A stretch of DNA of 64,000 bases from MGBC131033 sp910585655 (GCA_949502025.1 CATBCG010000091.1:1-64000); one strand, 5' to 3'. Counted from the stretch's first letter, positions 23,993 to 33,610 are shown. Made by a program: numbers and translations. Notes: generated by a model not told the origin, from the sequence alone.

Positions 23993-25987
23993 TTATTTTA
24001 CGGTTCTGGTTTCTACTACTTTATTGCCGGCTGTATCCTCCTGCGTAATGGTCAAGGTCTTTCCCGACGGCTGACCTGGAATAGAAACTTCATATGTCTT
24101 TTTAGAAACCGTAGCATCGTAACGCTTCCCGTCTATTGTTGCGTATACGACTCCTTTCGACTGGCAGGTTCCGGAAATCTTTTCCTGGTTTTTTGCCACT
24201 TCCGAAGCCGTTAAGTTTCTGGTGGATACTACATTTGTATTTGATTCTACGGCTGTTATAATAAACTCGCCTGCTTTGGAACTCATCTTGTTCTGCTTTA
24301 CTTCCGGAGCCGTAGATTTGTTAATGGCTATCGCTTTCCCGCCGTTTTCCATAATCGAGTTTCCCTTTAAAGAAGAAACGTCCGCTTTTTCCTGGACGGA
24401 AATTCCTGTCTGACCACTGCCGGAAATCGTATTACGGTCAATCGTCGCCGAGGCTTTTTGAACGGTGATTCCGTTTTCCGCACTCTTTAAAATCGAATTA
24501 TCAACGATAGCGGCAAAGGATTCCTCCAATACCATAATCCCATGCTTGCCTGCTTTTTGAATCGTATTGTTGGTAATTTCTGCAGAAGATCCGGAATAAA
24601 TGCCGATTCCATGCTTTCCTACCTGTTCTACCTGATTTGCCTTCATCACTACCGCATTGCTCTTTTCACGGAAAGCAAAACCATTGTCATAGCAGTTTCC
24701 ATCGTAAGCTACCATATTCCCCGTTACCTCTATCCCGCTGCACGAAAGGAATTTGTACGCATCGACTAAAAATTCTCCGCCGGAAGAATTGTTGTTTCTC
24801 GTACAGATATTATTTGATAACGCGCTGTTATCTACATATCTTAAATAAATGCCTGTGCTGGCGCTTTCGATCGTGTTGTCGGAAATGTTTACTCCGTTAA
24901 TGTTATCTTTTTCTGTACCATATATAAAAATTCCAAATTGTGTCGTTTCCTTACCGACTGAATAACTGGTAGTGCGAATGGTATTGTCCGTAATTTTCAA
25001 GTTATATTCCCGTCCAGGCAAAGACATCGCCTTTACTCCCTTGTTTCTCTTAAAAATCGTTTCTTCTCCCTCTGGCGCATAGGATTTAAATACCACTCCT
25101 GCATAGACGTTTTCAAATGTATTTCCTGTAACGGTCAGATTTTTATAATTATAGGCGTAAACTGCGTTCTCGCTGATATCATGAATCCGATTGTTGCGGA
25201 TCACGATATCCGAAGGATAGATGTCTTCTACCATCGAATGAGAACCGATTGCCCTTGGATAATCATAAATTTCATTGTTTTCTATCGTTATATTCCGGCA
25301 AGGGGTATCATCAAACGGCGCACCCCCTGGCAATATTTCTTCATTGTGACAGATATCTAGCTGAATCGCCTCCTTGTCAGAATCGTTGCTGCTCCTTTTA
25401 AATCCGTAAAACTTACAGCCTTTAATAAGAACATCTTTATCCCCGCCGAGTTCTAGCAGATGCGTGCCGTAATTGTTTCGTAAAGTCAGATTAAGAAACT
25501 CCAGGTTTTGGGAATGTACAAAGAAAAAGAGGCTTCCTCCTGTTTCCTTGTTGTATTTTAAAAACTTTGCATCCCAGGTTCCGCCTTCTATCGTTACATT
25601 TTTGATATTGTTATAGCCCTTCTTTTCATTCTTTGCACTCCGCAGCATATAAAGAACATTCTTGCTTTTTTTAATAATCTTTGCATTTTTATGGCATTTT
25701 AGGTAAGTGTTGGAACCTATTGTCAGCGTTTTGGTAATATAATAAGTTCCGGCAGGGATATAGACCTGCGCCCGTTTTTTGGCTGTTCCTTTTTTCGCTG
25801 CCTTATCTAGGGCAGCCTGAATGGCTTTTGTACTGTCCTTCCCGGACTTGGCTCCGAATTCCTTTTTGGTAATCGTATAGGTTGCCACAAACTTTTCTGC
25901 CGCAGCGTTCGCCGGAATAGAAGAAAAAAGCCCGCCCACCAAAGCGACAAACAAAACTGCCGCTATCCATTTCCTGACCTTCTGCAT
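23993..25987 (-). CDS. Secreted right-handed beta-helix protein
   Basis: The 664-residue protein has a signal peptide (AAVLFVALVGGLFSSIPANA). A pectate-lyase-superfamily entry follows (KEFGAKSGKDSTKAIQAALD, YIPAGTYYITKTLTIG), then some 20 parallel beta-helix coils with Asn-ladder repeats (ITNNTIQKAGKHGIMV, ITVQKASATIDRNTI). The last 80 residues form a small Ig-like domain (YATIDGKRYDATVSKKTYEVSIPG). These folds bind or cleave polysaccharides. No catalytic triad is obvious to me, so lyase, hydrolase and adhesin roles are all open. It is flanked by htrA and a GH3 glycosidase. Confidence 0.82.
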   Translation of the reverse strand: MQKVRKWIAAVLFVALVGGLFSSIPANAAAEKFVATYTITKKEFGAKSGKDSTKAIQAALDKAAKKGTAKKRAQVYIPAGTYYITKTLTIGSNTYLKCHKNAKIIKKSKNVLYMLRSAKNEKKGYNNIKNVTIEGGTWDAKFLKYNKETGGSLFFFVHSQNLEFLNLTLRNNYGTHLLELGGDKDVLIKGCKFYGFKRSSNDSDKEAIQLDICHNEEILPGGAPFDDTPCRNITIENNEIYDYPRAIGSHSMVEDIYPSDIVIRNNRIHDISENAVYAYNYKNLTVTGNTFENVYAGVVFKSYAPEGEETIFKRNKGVKAMSLPGREYNLKITDNTIRTTSYSVGKETTQFGIFIYGTEKDNINGVNISDNTIESASTGIYLRYVDNSALSNNICTRNNNSSGGEFLVDAYKFLSCSGIEVTGNMVAYDGNCYDNGFAFREKSNAVVMKANQVEQVGKHGIGIYSGSSAEITNNTIQKAGKHGIMVLEESFAAIVDNSILKSAENGITVQKASATIDRNTISGSGQTGISVQEKADVSSLKGNSIMENGGKAIAINKSTAPEVKQNKMSSKAGEFIITAVESNTNVVSTRNLTASEVAKNQEKISGTCQSKGVVYATIDGKRYDATVSKKTYEVSIPGQPSGKTLTITQEDTAGNKVVETRTVK

Positions 25988-26035
25988 GTTAGCACCTCTT
26001 ATTCTGTTTTGATATAGTCTGAATCTATTGTTTTA

Positions 26036-26067
26036 CAGGAAACAGCAGACTGTGCTGCCGTTTCCTG
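26036..26067 (-). terminator. Hairpin between the GH3 gene and the beta-helix gene
   Basis: CAGGAAAC and GTTTCCTG close a stem extended by GCAGA/TGCTGC, about 20 bases past the minus-strand stop of the GH3 gene. The minus-strand tail TGTAAAACAAT has few U residues, so termination is uncertain. Confidence 0.4.
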
Positions 26068-26085
26068 CAAGGTTACTTTTTCTTA

Positions 26086-28941
26086 TCAGCTTTTTGTAAA
26101 ATTCAGCCAGTTTAACAGCATACCCGGCTTTGTAATATGACAGAACACTTCGTAGTCGCCTGCTTCCAGCTCACAACGGCAGATCCTCTGGCTTTCCGGG
26201 ATACCAAACCAGCTTCCCGTCATCTGGATTGTCACCAGTTCCACGCCGTTTAGCATAATCTGGCAGGCAGACTGCGCGGTATCGGTAGCCTTGTAGAAGC
26301 CTTCCATCGCCAGTCGGTATACACCGCCTTCCTTCACACGCATCAGCACAGAACCTTCCATCTGCGGAACGATCTGAATCACACCGTTTTCTTCTACGAT
26401 TACTCCTTTTGGATCGGCTTCCTTTGGCGCGGAGCCTTCCGGTATAGACGCAAACTTCTCTATTTTCTCTTCCCTTACGATATCGCGACCAAATACCGGA
26501 GCCTGCATCAAGAAACGAAGGATATTTTTGGCACTCCGCTGCAGCTCGCCTCTGGTCAGCTTTCCGTTTGACAATGCTTCTATTGTATTGTCATGTCTGG
26601 AATTGACCTCTGCTCCGTTGTTGTTGACCACCATAAACAGGTCATTTTGAGCGCGTATCATTGCCGCCGTATTGCGGATATCGCATGGACCTGCTTCTAC
26701 GCAGTCGTTCATCATAGCCCACCAGTCTGTCATCACGATTCCGGTATAGCCCCATTCCTTACGTAAAATCGTCGTTACCAGATCATAACTAGAAGGCGCC
26801 CAATAGGAGTTGATCGGGTTGTAGGAGGTCATCAGGGATACGGCTCCACCCTCTTTTACCGCCATTTCAAAGCCCCGTAAATAAATCTCCCGCAACGCAC
26901 GTTCGGATACAACAGCATCGACTTTCCGTCTGGAAAACTCCTGATTGTTGCAGGCGTAGTGCTTCATCGTTGCAGAAGAACCTCCGCGCTTAATTCCCCG
27001 GACGTTTGCTGCCGCCATACAGCCGGACAGATACGGATCTTCGGAAAAATACTCGAAATTCCGTCCGTTTAGCGGATGTCTGTGGATGTTGATACCAGGT
27101 CCTAACAGCGTATCAATCTGGTTGCGGAGCAACTCTTTTCCTTCTAAAACATAAAGTTCTTCCACTAACTCCGGATCCCAGGTGGAAGCCAGCAACGTAC
27201 CGATCGGCACCTGTGTCGCCTTTGCTCCGTTGTCCATACGGATACCGGAAGGTCCGTCAGAACCGCAGGCAATCGGGATCCCCTTATCCAAGAGCTTATC
27301 GCCTACTCCGCCGAATGCGCAAGCCGTTCCCGGCGTTACTTTCAGACTGCACATCCCTTCGCCGCGGATTAACGTAGCCAATTCCTCGTCGGAAAGCTGA
27401 GCGACAAACTGATCTAACGTCACCTTTCCTGCTTCTACGTCCTTTAACACATAGCCCCGATCGCCTGTCGGCGTAATTTCCTCCGGCAGATTTGCTTCAA
27501 TCCGTTCTTTGATGGAAATACTTCTGGTCGGAGCGTCCTGCCACTCTATCTCATAGGCATCTCCTTTTTTTGCTCCTGGCTTCATTCTTGTAAAGCCCTC
27601 GACCGGAGCCCCTGCCTCCTGCAGCTCGCAGACTACCAAAAGAGTACGCAGTTCCAGCGAAGTATCCTCTCCTGCCGTCTCTGTCCATAGCGCTTCCTCT
27701 GTCGTATCTTCTACCGCTACGGCTACCGGTACAGCATCCCGTACAGAAGTTCCGGCATAGATGGTATAAGCGCCCTCTTCCAGTACATAAGCAGCCTTAT
27801 GCCCGGTATAGCCTCCGTCGTCGTAAGCCATCATCCTCTTTACCGGAAGCATAATCGCAATCTCCTCTGACTCGCCTGGCAAAAGCAGCTTACTCTTTTG
27901 AAACGCTCCTAACTCCTTGAGCGGACGCCCAAGCTTCCCCTGAGGGGCTCCGTAATAGATCTGTACGACTTCACGACCTGCGTAGGTATCGCCGGTATTC
28001 GTCACTTTAGCACGAACCTCCACCGCTGCCTCTAAGGCGTCTGCGCCCGCTACCAGCTTGGCGCCAAGCAGTTCTGTCTGCATTGTCGTATAGGTGATTC
28101 CGTAACCAAACGGATACAATACCTTTTCCGGTGCAAAAGTTTCAAAATAACGATAGCCGACATAAATGTCCTCTTGATAGATATTTTTATTGGCATCGCC
28201 ATAGTTAGCTGTAGCCGGATAGTCTTCGATTTCCTTGGCAATCGTATCGGTCAGCTTTCCGCCCGGCACCACGTCTCCAACCAATACGTCTGCCACAGCA
28301 TTTCCGCTTTCGATTCCGCCCTGCCAAGCATATAGTACGGCTTGAATATGTCCCTGGTACTGCGGATCGTCTACCCAGCTCATATCAATGATATTGGATA
28401 CGTTTAAAATGACTGCTACCTGATCAAATGCGGCGGTCAGCAGGCGCAGCGTCCGCTGCTCTTCCTCGGTCAGACGATAGCCTCCCGGCTCATTGACATT
28501 ATCCTTATCCTCTCCTGCCGTCCTGCCAATGACATAAAGCGCTTTTTCGCTAAACGCCCGCGCCGCTTTCACCTGCTCTTCAGAAACCGGCATCTCCTGC
28601 TGGAACCATGGCTCCATCGCCCAGCCGCCTCCGCCGTTATCAAACGGATGCTCCTTGACCCATGCCTCATAAACGGCAGCCAGCTCCTCGTTGACCTCTA
28701 CCTGCTTTTTCGCACGCAGCCCGTCTAACAGATTCGTCTTATATACGACATTGACCGCCCCGCCGGAACCGGTTCCGCTCCGGTAATAGTCTATCTGTAT
28801 CCGCCCGAAGACAGAAATCTTTTCTTCCTTTAACGGTAACATCTGCTTTTCGTTTTTCAGCAAGACGGCACCCTGTGCCGCTACTTCCCTTCCAAATTCT
28901 GCAAATCCCTCCAAAGGAATCCCTATTTTTACGTTGCTCAT
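26086..28941 (-). CDS. Glycoside hydrolase family 3 (beta-glucosidase-like) with permuted domains
   Basis: In this 951-residue GH3 enzyme the usual C-terminal alpha/beta domain comes first (EVAAQGAVLLKNEKQMLPL, GTGSGGAVNV, LPFGYGITY-type region near 280). A fibronectin-III-like domain follows at about 290-400. The catalytic TIM-barrel domain comes last, with ACGSDGPSGIRMD, NGRNFEYFSEDPYLSG, MKHYACNNQE and the nucleophile Asp in VMTDWW. A C-terminal beta-rich tail follows. This reversed order is known from some rumen and gut GH3 enzymes. No signal peptide is present, so it acts on imported oligosaccharides or glycosides. AGGAGG precedes the start. Substrate specificity (gluco, xylo or other) cannot be told from sequence alone. 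Confidence 0.92.
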   Translation of the reverse strand: MSNVKIGIPLEGFAEFGREVAAQGAVLLKNEKQMLPLKEEKISVFGRIQIDYYRSGTGSGGAVNVVYKTNLLDGLRAKKQVEVNEELAAVYEAWVKEHPFDNGGGGWAMEPWFQQEMPVSEEQVKAARAFSEKALYVIGRTAGEDKDNVNEPGGYRLTEEEQRTLRLLTAAFDQVAVILNVSNIIDMSWVDDPQYQGHIQAVLYAWQGGIESGNAVADVLVGDVVPGGKLTDTIAKEIEDYPATANYGDANKNIYQEDIYVGYRYFETFAPEKVLYPFGYGITYTTMQTELLGAKLVAGADALEAAVEVRAKVTNTGDTYAGREVVQIYYGAPQGKLGRPLKELGAFQKSKLLLPGESEEIAIMLPVKRMMAYDDGGYTGHKAAYVLEEGAYTIYAGTSVRDAVPVAVAVEDTTEEALWTETAGEDTSLELRTLLVVCELQEAGAPVEGFTRMKPGAKKGDAYEIEWQDAPTRSISIKERIEANLPEEITPTGDRGYVLKDVEAGKVTLDQFVAQLSDEELATLIRGEGMCSLKVTPGTACAFGGVGDKLLDKGIPIACGSDGPSGIRMDNGAKATQVPIGTLLASTWDPELVEELYVLEGKELLRNQIDTLLGPGINIHRHPLNGRNFEYFSEDPYLSGCMAAANVRGIKRGGSSATMKHYACNNQEFSRRKVDAVVSERALREIYLRGFEMAVKEGGAVSLMTSYNPINSYWAPSSYDLVTTILRKEWGYTGIVMTDWWAMMNDCVEAGPCDIRNTAAMIRAQNDLFMVVNNNGAEVNSRHDNTIEALSNGKLTRGELQRSAKNILRFLMQAPVFGRDIVREEKIEKFASIPEGSAPKEADPKGVIVEENGVIQIVPQMEGSVLMRVKEGGVYRLAMEGFYKATDTAQSACQIMLNGVELVTIQMTGSWFGIPESQRICRCELEAGDYEVFCHITKPGMLLNWLNFTKS

Positions 28942-28995
28942 AATGATGTATCCTCCTGATAATATGAAGTCATAATAAAAAATTTACAGCACAGA

Positions 28996-31086
28996 TTATT
29001 CCTCTCCCCGCTCAACGTACTTGGCGTTGTCCTCAATTACCTTTGCCTGTACATCGCCCGGAGCCGGCTCATAACGGCTGAATTCATAGGAATATTCCCC
29101 GATACCTCCGGTCATTGACCGCAGATCCGTAGAATATCCTGCCAGCTCTGCTAACGGAATATCTGCTAAGATCTCCTGCTTGTTATTGTGCAATGGGTTC
29201 ATCCCGTTGATCCTGCCGCGACGCTTGTTTAAATCGCCCATAATATCACCGGTAAACTTGTCCGGCACTACGACGCGGAGCGCAGCGAGCGGCTCTAAAA
29301 GAATCGGAGAAGCCTCCATAAAGCCCTGCTTAAACGCCTGTGTAGTCGCCATCTTAAACGCCAGCTCGGAAGAATCTACCGGATGATAAGATCCGTCTAC
29401 CAAAGTCGCTTTTAAACCTACGACCGGAAATGCTGCCAAAGGTCCCTTTAACACACATTCGGCAATACCCTTTTCCACTGCAGGGAAGAAGTTTTTCGGT
29501 ACGACGCCGCCGACGATTTTCTCTTCAAATACATACGGGATCTCCAAATCGCCGGATGGCTCGAATTCCATATGTACGTCTCCAAACTGCCCATGCCCGC
29601 CGGACTGCTTTTTATATCTGCCCTGTACCCGCACTTTTTTCCGCAGGGTTTCACGGTAAGGAATCTTTGGCTTCTTCAGCTCTACTTCTACTTTATAACG
29701 GTTTAACAGTTTGCTTACGGCTACTTCTAACTGCTGTTCGCCGATTCCATAGAGCAGGGTTTGATGCAGAACCGAATCGTTGACGACACGCAGCGTACGA
29801 TCTTCGTCGGTCATCTTTGCTAACGCCTGGGAGATCTTATCCTCATCGCCTTTATTTTTTGCCTTGTAGCGCATATACGCATACGGTGTGGAAAGCGCCG
29901 GCTTATCAAAGAGAACCGGAACCGCCTTGGTAGAGAGTGTATCGCCGGTTGCCGTATTGGAAAGCTTACCGATTGCACCGATATCGCCTGCATGCAGCTC
30001 TTTTACCTCGATCTGCTCCTTTCCGCGCAGGACATACAGCCTGGAAAGCTTTTCCTCCGTATCCTTTTCTGCATTGTAGATCACGGCGTCATTTTTTAAT
30101 ACCCCGGAACATACCTTTACCAAAGAAAACTTTCCGATAAACGGATCGGCTATCGTCTTAAAGACCTGTGCGGTCATCGGCTTATTCTCATCAAAATCCG
30201 CTGCGAACGTCTCGCCGGTCTTTTGATTGATACCAGTGATAATCTTCCGATTCGGCGCCGGGAAATACTTTTCGATTTCCTGGAGCAGCATCCGCACACC
30301 GTAAGTCGTCAGACCGGAACCCATCAGCACCGGAACAAGCGTACAATCGCTGACGCTGCTCCGCAGAGCGGTAGACATCTCGGTCTGAGTAAATTCTTCC
30401 CCTTCAAAATATTTTTCCATCAGAGCCTCGCTCGTCTCGGCAACCGCCTCTAACAGCGCCTCACGGCAAGTCTCTAAATTCGGGATCGAATAATCCGGAA
30501 TCTCGCCATCTGTATAGGTTCCGTCCGGGTTAAAGCGACGCCCTGCCATCTTGACAACATTGACGAAACCGACAAACTTTTCATTCTCTCTGATCGGCAG
30601 ATGGAACGGCGCGATCCGCTTGCCGTACAGCTCTGTCAACGCTTCTACCGTCTGGCGGTAGCTGGCGTTATCGTCATCCATATCCGTAACAAAGAACAGA
30701 CGCGGCAGCTTATTCCGCTCGCAATACTCCCATGCCTTCTGTGTTCCGACCTCTACCCCTGCTTTGGCGGAAATAACGATCACGGCAGCATCGGCAGCAG
30801 CCAACGCCTCTTCCACTTCTCCTACAAAATCAAAATAGCCCGGGGTATCCAGAATGTTGATCTTGGTTCCTTCCCAATCCACTGGTATCAGGGAAGTACT
30901 GATAGAAAACAAACGCTTTGTTTCTTCCTTATCATAATCGCTGATGGTATTTCCCTCTTCCACCCGACCAGGGCGCTTCGTCACGCCTGTCAGATAAGCC
31001 ATAGCCTCAGCCAAGGTTGTTTTACCACAGCCGCCATGCCCCAATAATACTACGTTACGAATCCGTTCGTACTTATAAGTATCCAT
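28996..31086 (-). CDS. Elongation factor G-like GTPase (EF-G paralogue)
   Basis: The 696-residue protein has the complete five-domain EF-G layout: G domain, beta-barrel (FKTIADPFIGKFSLVKVCSG), domains III-V (YRETLRKKVRVQGRYKKQSG, GHGQFGDV, RRGRINGM). The P-loop is GHGGCGKTT. Two GTPase motifs are altered: the switch II DTPGH reads DTPGYFDF, so the catalytic His is Tyr, and NKxD reads TDMD. It is therefore probably not the main translocase but a member of the EF-G-like group whose function is unclear. The start at 31086 is preceded by GGAGGG; a TTG at 31101 overlaps that site. It is single, with a good promoter. Confidence 0.88.
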   Translation of the reverse strand: MDTYKYERIRNVVLLGHGGCGKTTLAEAMAYLTGVTKRPGRVEEGNTISDYDKEETKRLFSISTSLIPVDWEGTKINILDTPGYFDFVGEVEEALAAADAAVIVISAKAGVEVGTQKAWEYCERNKLPRLFFVTDMDDDNASYRQTVEALTELYGKRIAPFHLPIRENEKFVGFVNVVKMAGRRFNPDGTYTDGEIPDYSIPNLETCREALLEAVAETSEALMEKYFEGEEFTQTEMSTALRSSVSDCTLVPVLMGSGLTTYGVRMLLQEIEKYFPAPNRKIITGINQKTGETFAADFDENKPMTAQVFKTIADPFIGKFSLVKVCSGVLKNDAVIYNAEKDTEEKLSRLYVLRGKEQIEVKELHAGDIGAIGKLSNTATGDTLSTKAVPVLFDKPALSTPYAYMRYKAKNKGDEDKISQALAKMTDEDRTLRVVNDSVLHQTLLYGIGEQQLEVAVSKLLNRYKVEVELKKPKIPYRETLRKKVRVQGRYKKQSGGHGQFGDVHMEFEPSGDLEIPYVFEEKIVGGVVPKNFFPAVEKGIAECVLKGPLAAFPVVGLKATLVDGSYHPVDSSELAFKMATTQAFKQGFMEASPILLEPLAALRVVVPDKFTGDIMGDLNKRRGRINGMNPLHNNKQEILADIPLAELAGYSTDLRSMTGGIGEYSYEFSRYEPAPGDVQAKVIEDNAKYVERGEE

Positions 31087-31118
31087 AAGAAAGCCCTCCA
31101 ATACAGTTTGATATTACC

Positions 31119-31147
31119 ATTGTACTAAAAAATTCGATCATTTACAA
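31119..31147 (-). promoter_or_regulatory. Sigma-A promoter of the EF-G-like gene
   Basis: On the minus strand TTGTAA (31142-31147) and TACAAT (31119-31124) are separated by 17 bases. The start codon at 31086 is 32 bases past the -10. Confidence 0.75.
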
Positions 31148-31236
31148 TAGTTTTGTTTGGTTTTCACAAAATATTTGCAAAAAATACATAAGCTGTTTAT
31201 CCGACTTAAATTTTCGCACTTTAAAGCGTTAGAGTG

Positions 31237-31265
31237 TTGACATTTCGGAAGCAACGCTATACAAT
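31237..31265 (+). promoter_or_regulatory. Sigma-A promoter of aroF-tyrA
   Basis: TTGACA (31237-31242) and TACAAT (31260-31265) are separated by exactly 17 bases. Transcription from here runs through repeat copy B before reaching aroF at 31437, giving a leader of about 165 bases. I saw no T-box core or other known riboswitch in that leader. Confidence 0.82.
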
Positions 31266-31270
31266 AAATA

Positions 31271-31408
31271 AGAATCCTGCAAAGCAGGATTCTCCGCCTG
31301 CGGCGGGTCGCTTCAGCGACATGTTACTGCTCCGCCGCAGTGCGATCCTGCCCGGAGGGCTTTTTGTAGGATAGGGAAGTTTGGAGAACTTTCCTATTAT
31401 ACAAAAAA
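31271..31408. repeat. Dispersed palindromic repeat, copy B, in the aroF leader
   Basis: Three accessory hairpins come first: GAATCCTGC/GCAGGATTC, CCGCC/GGCGG and GTCGC/GCGAC. The core follows: GCCCGGAGGGC, TTTTTGTA, then GGATAGGGAAGTTT with GAACTTTCCTATTATACAAAAA. On the minus strand the core matches copy A at nearly every base over about 55 positions. The full unit lies between the aroF promoter and start codon, with the GC mini-hairpin and T-tract oriented to act on the plus strand. Confidence 0.85.
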
Positions 31409-31436
31409 CGTACCAAAAAACAAATAAGATTGGAGT

Positions 31437-32477
31437 ATGAAAACTATGATTATTGTAATGAAACCCGGTGCTAAAAAGACTTCGATTGATCAGGTATTGT
31501 CCATCATTTCTTCTGCCGGGCTAGAATACCATCTTTCCGCCGGAAAAGAAACTACCATCATCGGTGTTATCGGGGATAAAACACGTCTTTCTGCCAGAAA
31601 CTTAGAAATTGCCGAGGAAGTAGACAAAGTGGTTCCTGTAACCGAAAGCTACAAGCTGGCAAACCGGAAGTTCCATCCGGAGTCAAGCGTTGTCACCGTC
31701 GGAAATCCGGCAACCGGTAACACCGTCACGATCGGCGGCGGAACACTAGCCATGATGTCCGGTCCCTGCGCGATTGAAAGTCAGGAACAGCTTTTAGAAA
31801 CTGCCCGTGCGATTAAAAAAGCCGGAGCGCAGATTTTACGCGGCGGCGCCTACAAACCACGGACTTCCCCTTACTCCTTCCAGGGCTTAGAGGAGGAGGG
31901 GCTTCGTTATATGAAAGCGGCAAGAGAAGAAACCGGACTCGCCGTAGTCTGTGAAGTAACAAGTCTTTCTGCCGTAGAAGCGGCGGTAAACTATGTAGAT
32001 ATGCTCCAAATCGGAGCCAGAAATATGCAGAATTTCTACTTATTAAAAGAGGCTGGAAAAACCGGGCTTCCGGTGCTGTTAAAGCGCGGACTGGCAGCGA
32101 CCATTGACGAGTGGCTCAATGCAGCGGAATACATCATCGCCGAAGGAAATCCGAATGTCATTCTCTGCGAACGGGGCATTCGTACCTTTGAAACTGCTAC
32201 CCGCAATACGTTAGACATCAGCGCTGTTCCGGTGATCAAGAGCAAAAGTCATCTGCCGATCATTGTCGATCCAAGCCACGCTACCGGAGTACGCGCCTAT
32301 GTAAAGCCACTCTCCCTTTCCGCCGTAGCGGCAGGCGCCGACGGTCTGATGATCGAGACCCATCCAAATCCAGCCTGCGCGCTTTCCGACGGACCGCAGT
32401 CTTTGACCTTCGAGCAGTTTGAAGAACTGTGTAAGGAACTGCGCCCGCTTGCTTCCCTTATGGGACGCAGCTTCTAG
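31437..32477 (+). CDS. aroF: 3-deoxy-7-phosphoheptulonate synthase (DAHP synthase, type I-beta)
   Basis: The 346-residue enzyme condenses phosphoenolpyruvate and erythrose 4-phosphate, the first step of the shikimate pathway. Residues 1-70 form the ferredoxin-like regulatory domain of the I-beta class (MIIVMKPGAKKTSIDQVL). The catalytic TIM barrel follows (MMSGPCAIESQEQLLETA, LRGGAYKPRTSPYSFQG, LLKRGLAATIDEWLNAAEYI, PIIVDPSHATG). Length and motif order are normal. It lies 35 bases upstream of tyrA in one operon, dedicating flow to tyrosine. The leader contains a full repeat copy with a terminator-like core. Confidence 0.96.
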   Translation: MKTMIIVMKPGAKKTSIDQVLSIISSAGLEYHLSAGKETTIIGVIGDKTRLSARNLEIAEEVDKVVPVTESYKLANRKFHPESSVVTVGNPATGNTVTIGGGTLAMMSGPCAIESQEQLLETARAIKKAGAQILRGGAYKPRTSPYSFQGLEEEGLRYMKAAREETGLAVVCEVTSLSAVEAAVNYVDMLQIGARNMQNFYLLKEAGKTGLPVLLKRGLAATIDEWLNAAEYIIAEGNPNVILCERGIRTFETATRNTLDISAVPVIKSKSHLPIIVDPSHATGVRAYVKPLSLSAVAAGADGLMIETHPNPACALSDGPQSLTFEQFEELCKELRPLASLMGRSF

Positions 32478-32512
32478 TTTTAGCCACTTATCATACAGAA
32501 AGGAAACATACT

Positions 32513-33604
32513 ATGAAAATCGGTTTTATTGGTTTCGGTTTGATCGGAGGATCGTTAGCTCGTATTTGGAGTGCCAAACATCCAGAGGATACCTTCCTAG
32601 CCTACAATTACCACCTTTCCCACAACCAGGATTTGGAAGATGCTCTGGCAGACGGTGTTTTACATCTGGTTTCTACTGATCTGGAAGGAGACTTTGCAGA
32701 CTGTGATATGATCTTTCTCTGTTCCCCGGTTCTGCGTAACATCGAATATCTGACGCGTTTAAAAGACATTGCCAAGCCTTCCTGTATTTTAACCGACGTC
32801 GGCAGCGTCAAAGGAAACATCCACCAGGCTGTCCGCCAGCTAGGGCTTACGGATCGCTTTATCGGCGGACACCCGATGGCCGGATCCGAAAAAACAGGCT
32901 ATCATAGTTCTACTACCACCCTTTTTGAAAACGCCTATTATATCCTTACGCCGACAGAGGAAACGAGACCGGAAGCGCTTGCTCTTTTAGAAGAACGTGT
33001 ACGGGAAACGATGGCGATTCCTCTGGTCTTAGAACCTGGACGGCATGATGATATTACAGCGGCGATCAGCCATGTCCCACATATCATTGCTTCCGCTTTG
33101 GTCAACGCCGTTCGCCTCGCTGATGCCGGAAGCGGAGAAATGACGGCGCTTGCTGCCGGAGGCTTTCGGGACATTACCCGAATCGCCTCTTCCTCTCCGG
33201 TGATGTGGCAAAACATCTGTCTGACCAACCCGGATAGTATCGTTTCTTTTTTAGACTGCTTTATGAAAGAATTAGGGCAGGTTAAGGAAATGCTTCTGCA
33301 GACCAAAGAAGAAGCGCTTTTACAATTCTTTGCCGATGGTAAGGAATTCCGGGATTCCCTGCCTTTAAAAACCAGCAGCCTTCTTCTGCCAAGTTACGAA
33401 GTATTGCTTTATATCCCGGACAAACCTGGTTCGATCGCCGTTATCGCTTCTCTGATGGCGGCAAGCGCCGTCAGCATCAAAAACATCGGCATCGCCCATA
33501 ACCGGGAATATACCGACGGAGTATTACGAGTAGAATTTTACGATAAGCCTTCTTTAGAAGAGGCAATCCGTATCCTAAAGGAACGCAACTATAAGCTCTA
33601 TTGA
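32513..33604 (+). CDS. tyrA: Prephenate dehydrogenase with C-terminal ACT domain
   Basis: The 363-residue enzyme converts prephenate to 4-hydroxyphenylpyruvate in tyrosine synthesis. The N-terminal Rossmann motif is GFIGFGLIGGSLAR. The catalytic region includes DVGSVKGN, FIGGHPMAGSEKTG and the His in ISHVPHIIASALV. Residues about 290-363 are an ACT domain (YIPDKPGSIAVIASLMAASA, VSIKNIGIAHNREY), implying feedback control by an amino acid. AAAGGA precedes the ATG. Downstream is a half repeat and the terminator of the convergent glgX. Confidence 0.95.
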   Translation: MKIGFIGFGLIGGSLARIWSAKHPEDTFLAYNYHLSHNQDLEDALADGVLHLVSTDLEGDFADCDMIFLCSPVLRNIEYLTRLKDIAKPSCILTDVGSVKGNIHQAVRQLGLTDRFIGGHPMAGSEKTGYHSSTTTLFENAYYILTPTEETRPEALALLEERVRETMAIPLVLEPGRHDDITAAISHVPHIIASALVNAVRLADAGSGEMTALAAGGFRDITRIASSSPVMWQNICLTNPDSIVSFLDCFMKELGQVKEMLLQTKEEALLQFFADGKEFRDSLPLKTSSLLLPSYEVLLYIPDKPGSIAVIASLMAASAVSIKNIGIAHNREYTDGVLRVEFYDKPSLEEAIRILKERNYKLY

Positions 33605-33610
33605 GCCGGC

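Noticed and set aside
31266..31436. T-box leader for the aromatic amino acid operon
   Set aside because: No T-box core sequence or specifier stem; the hairpins belong to the dispersed repeat.
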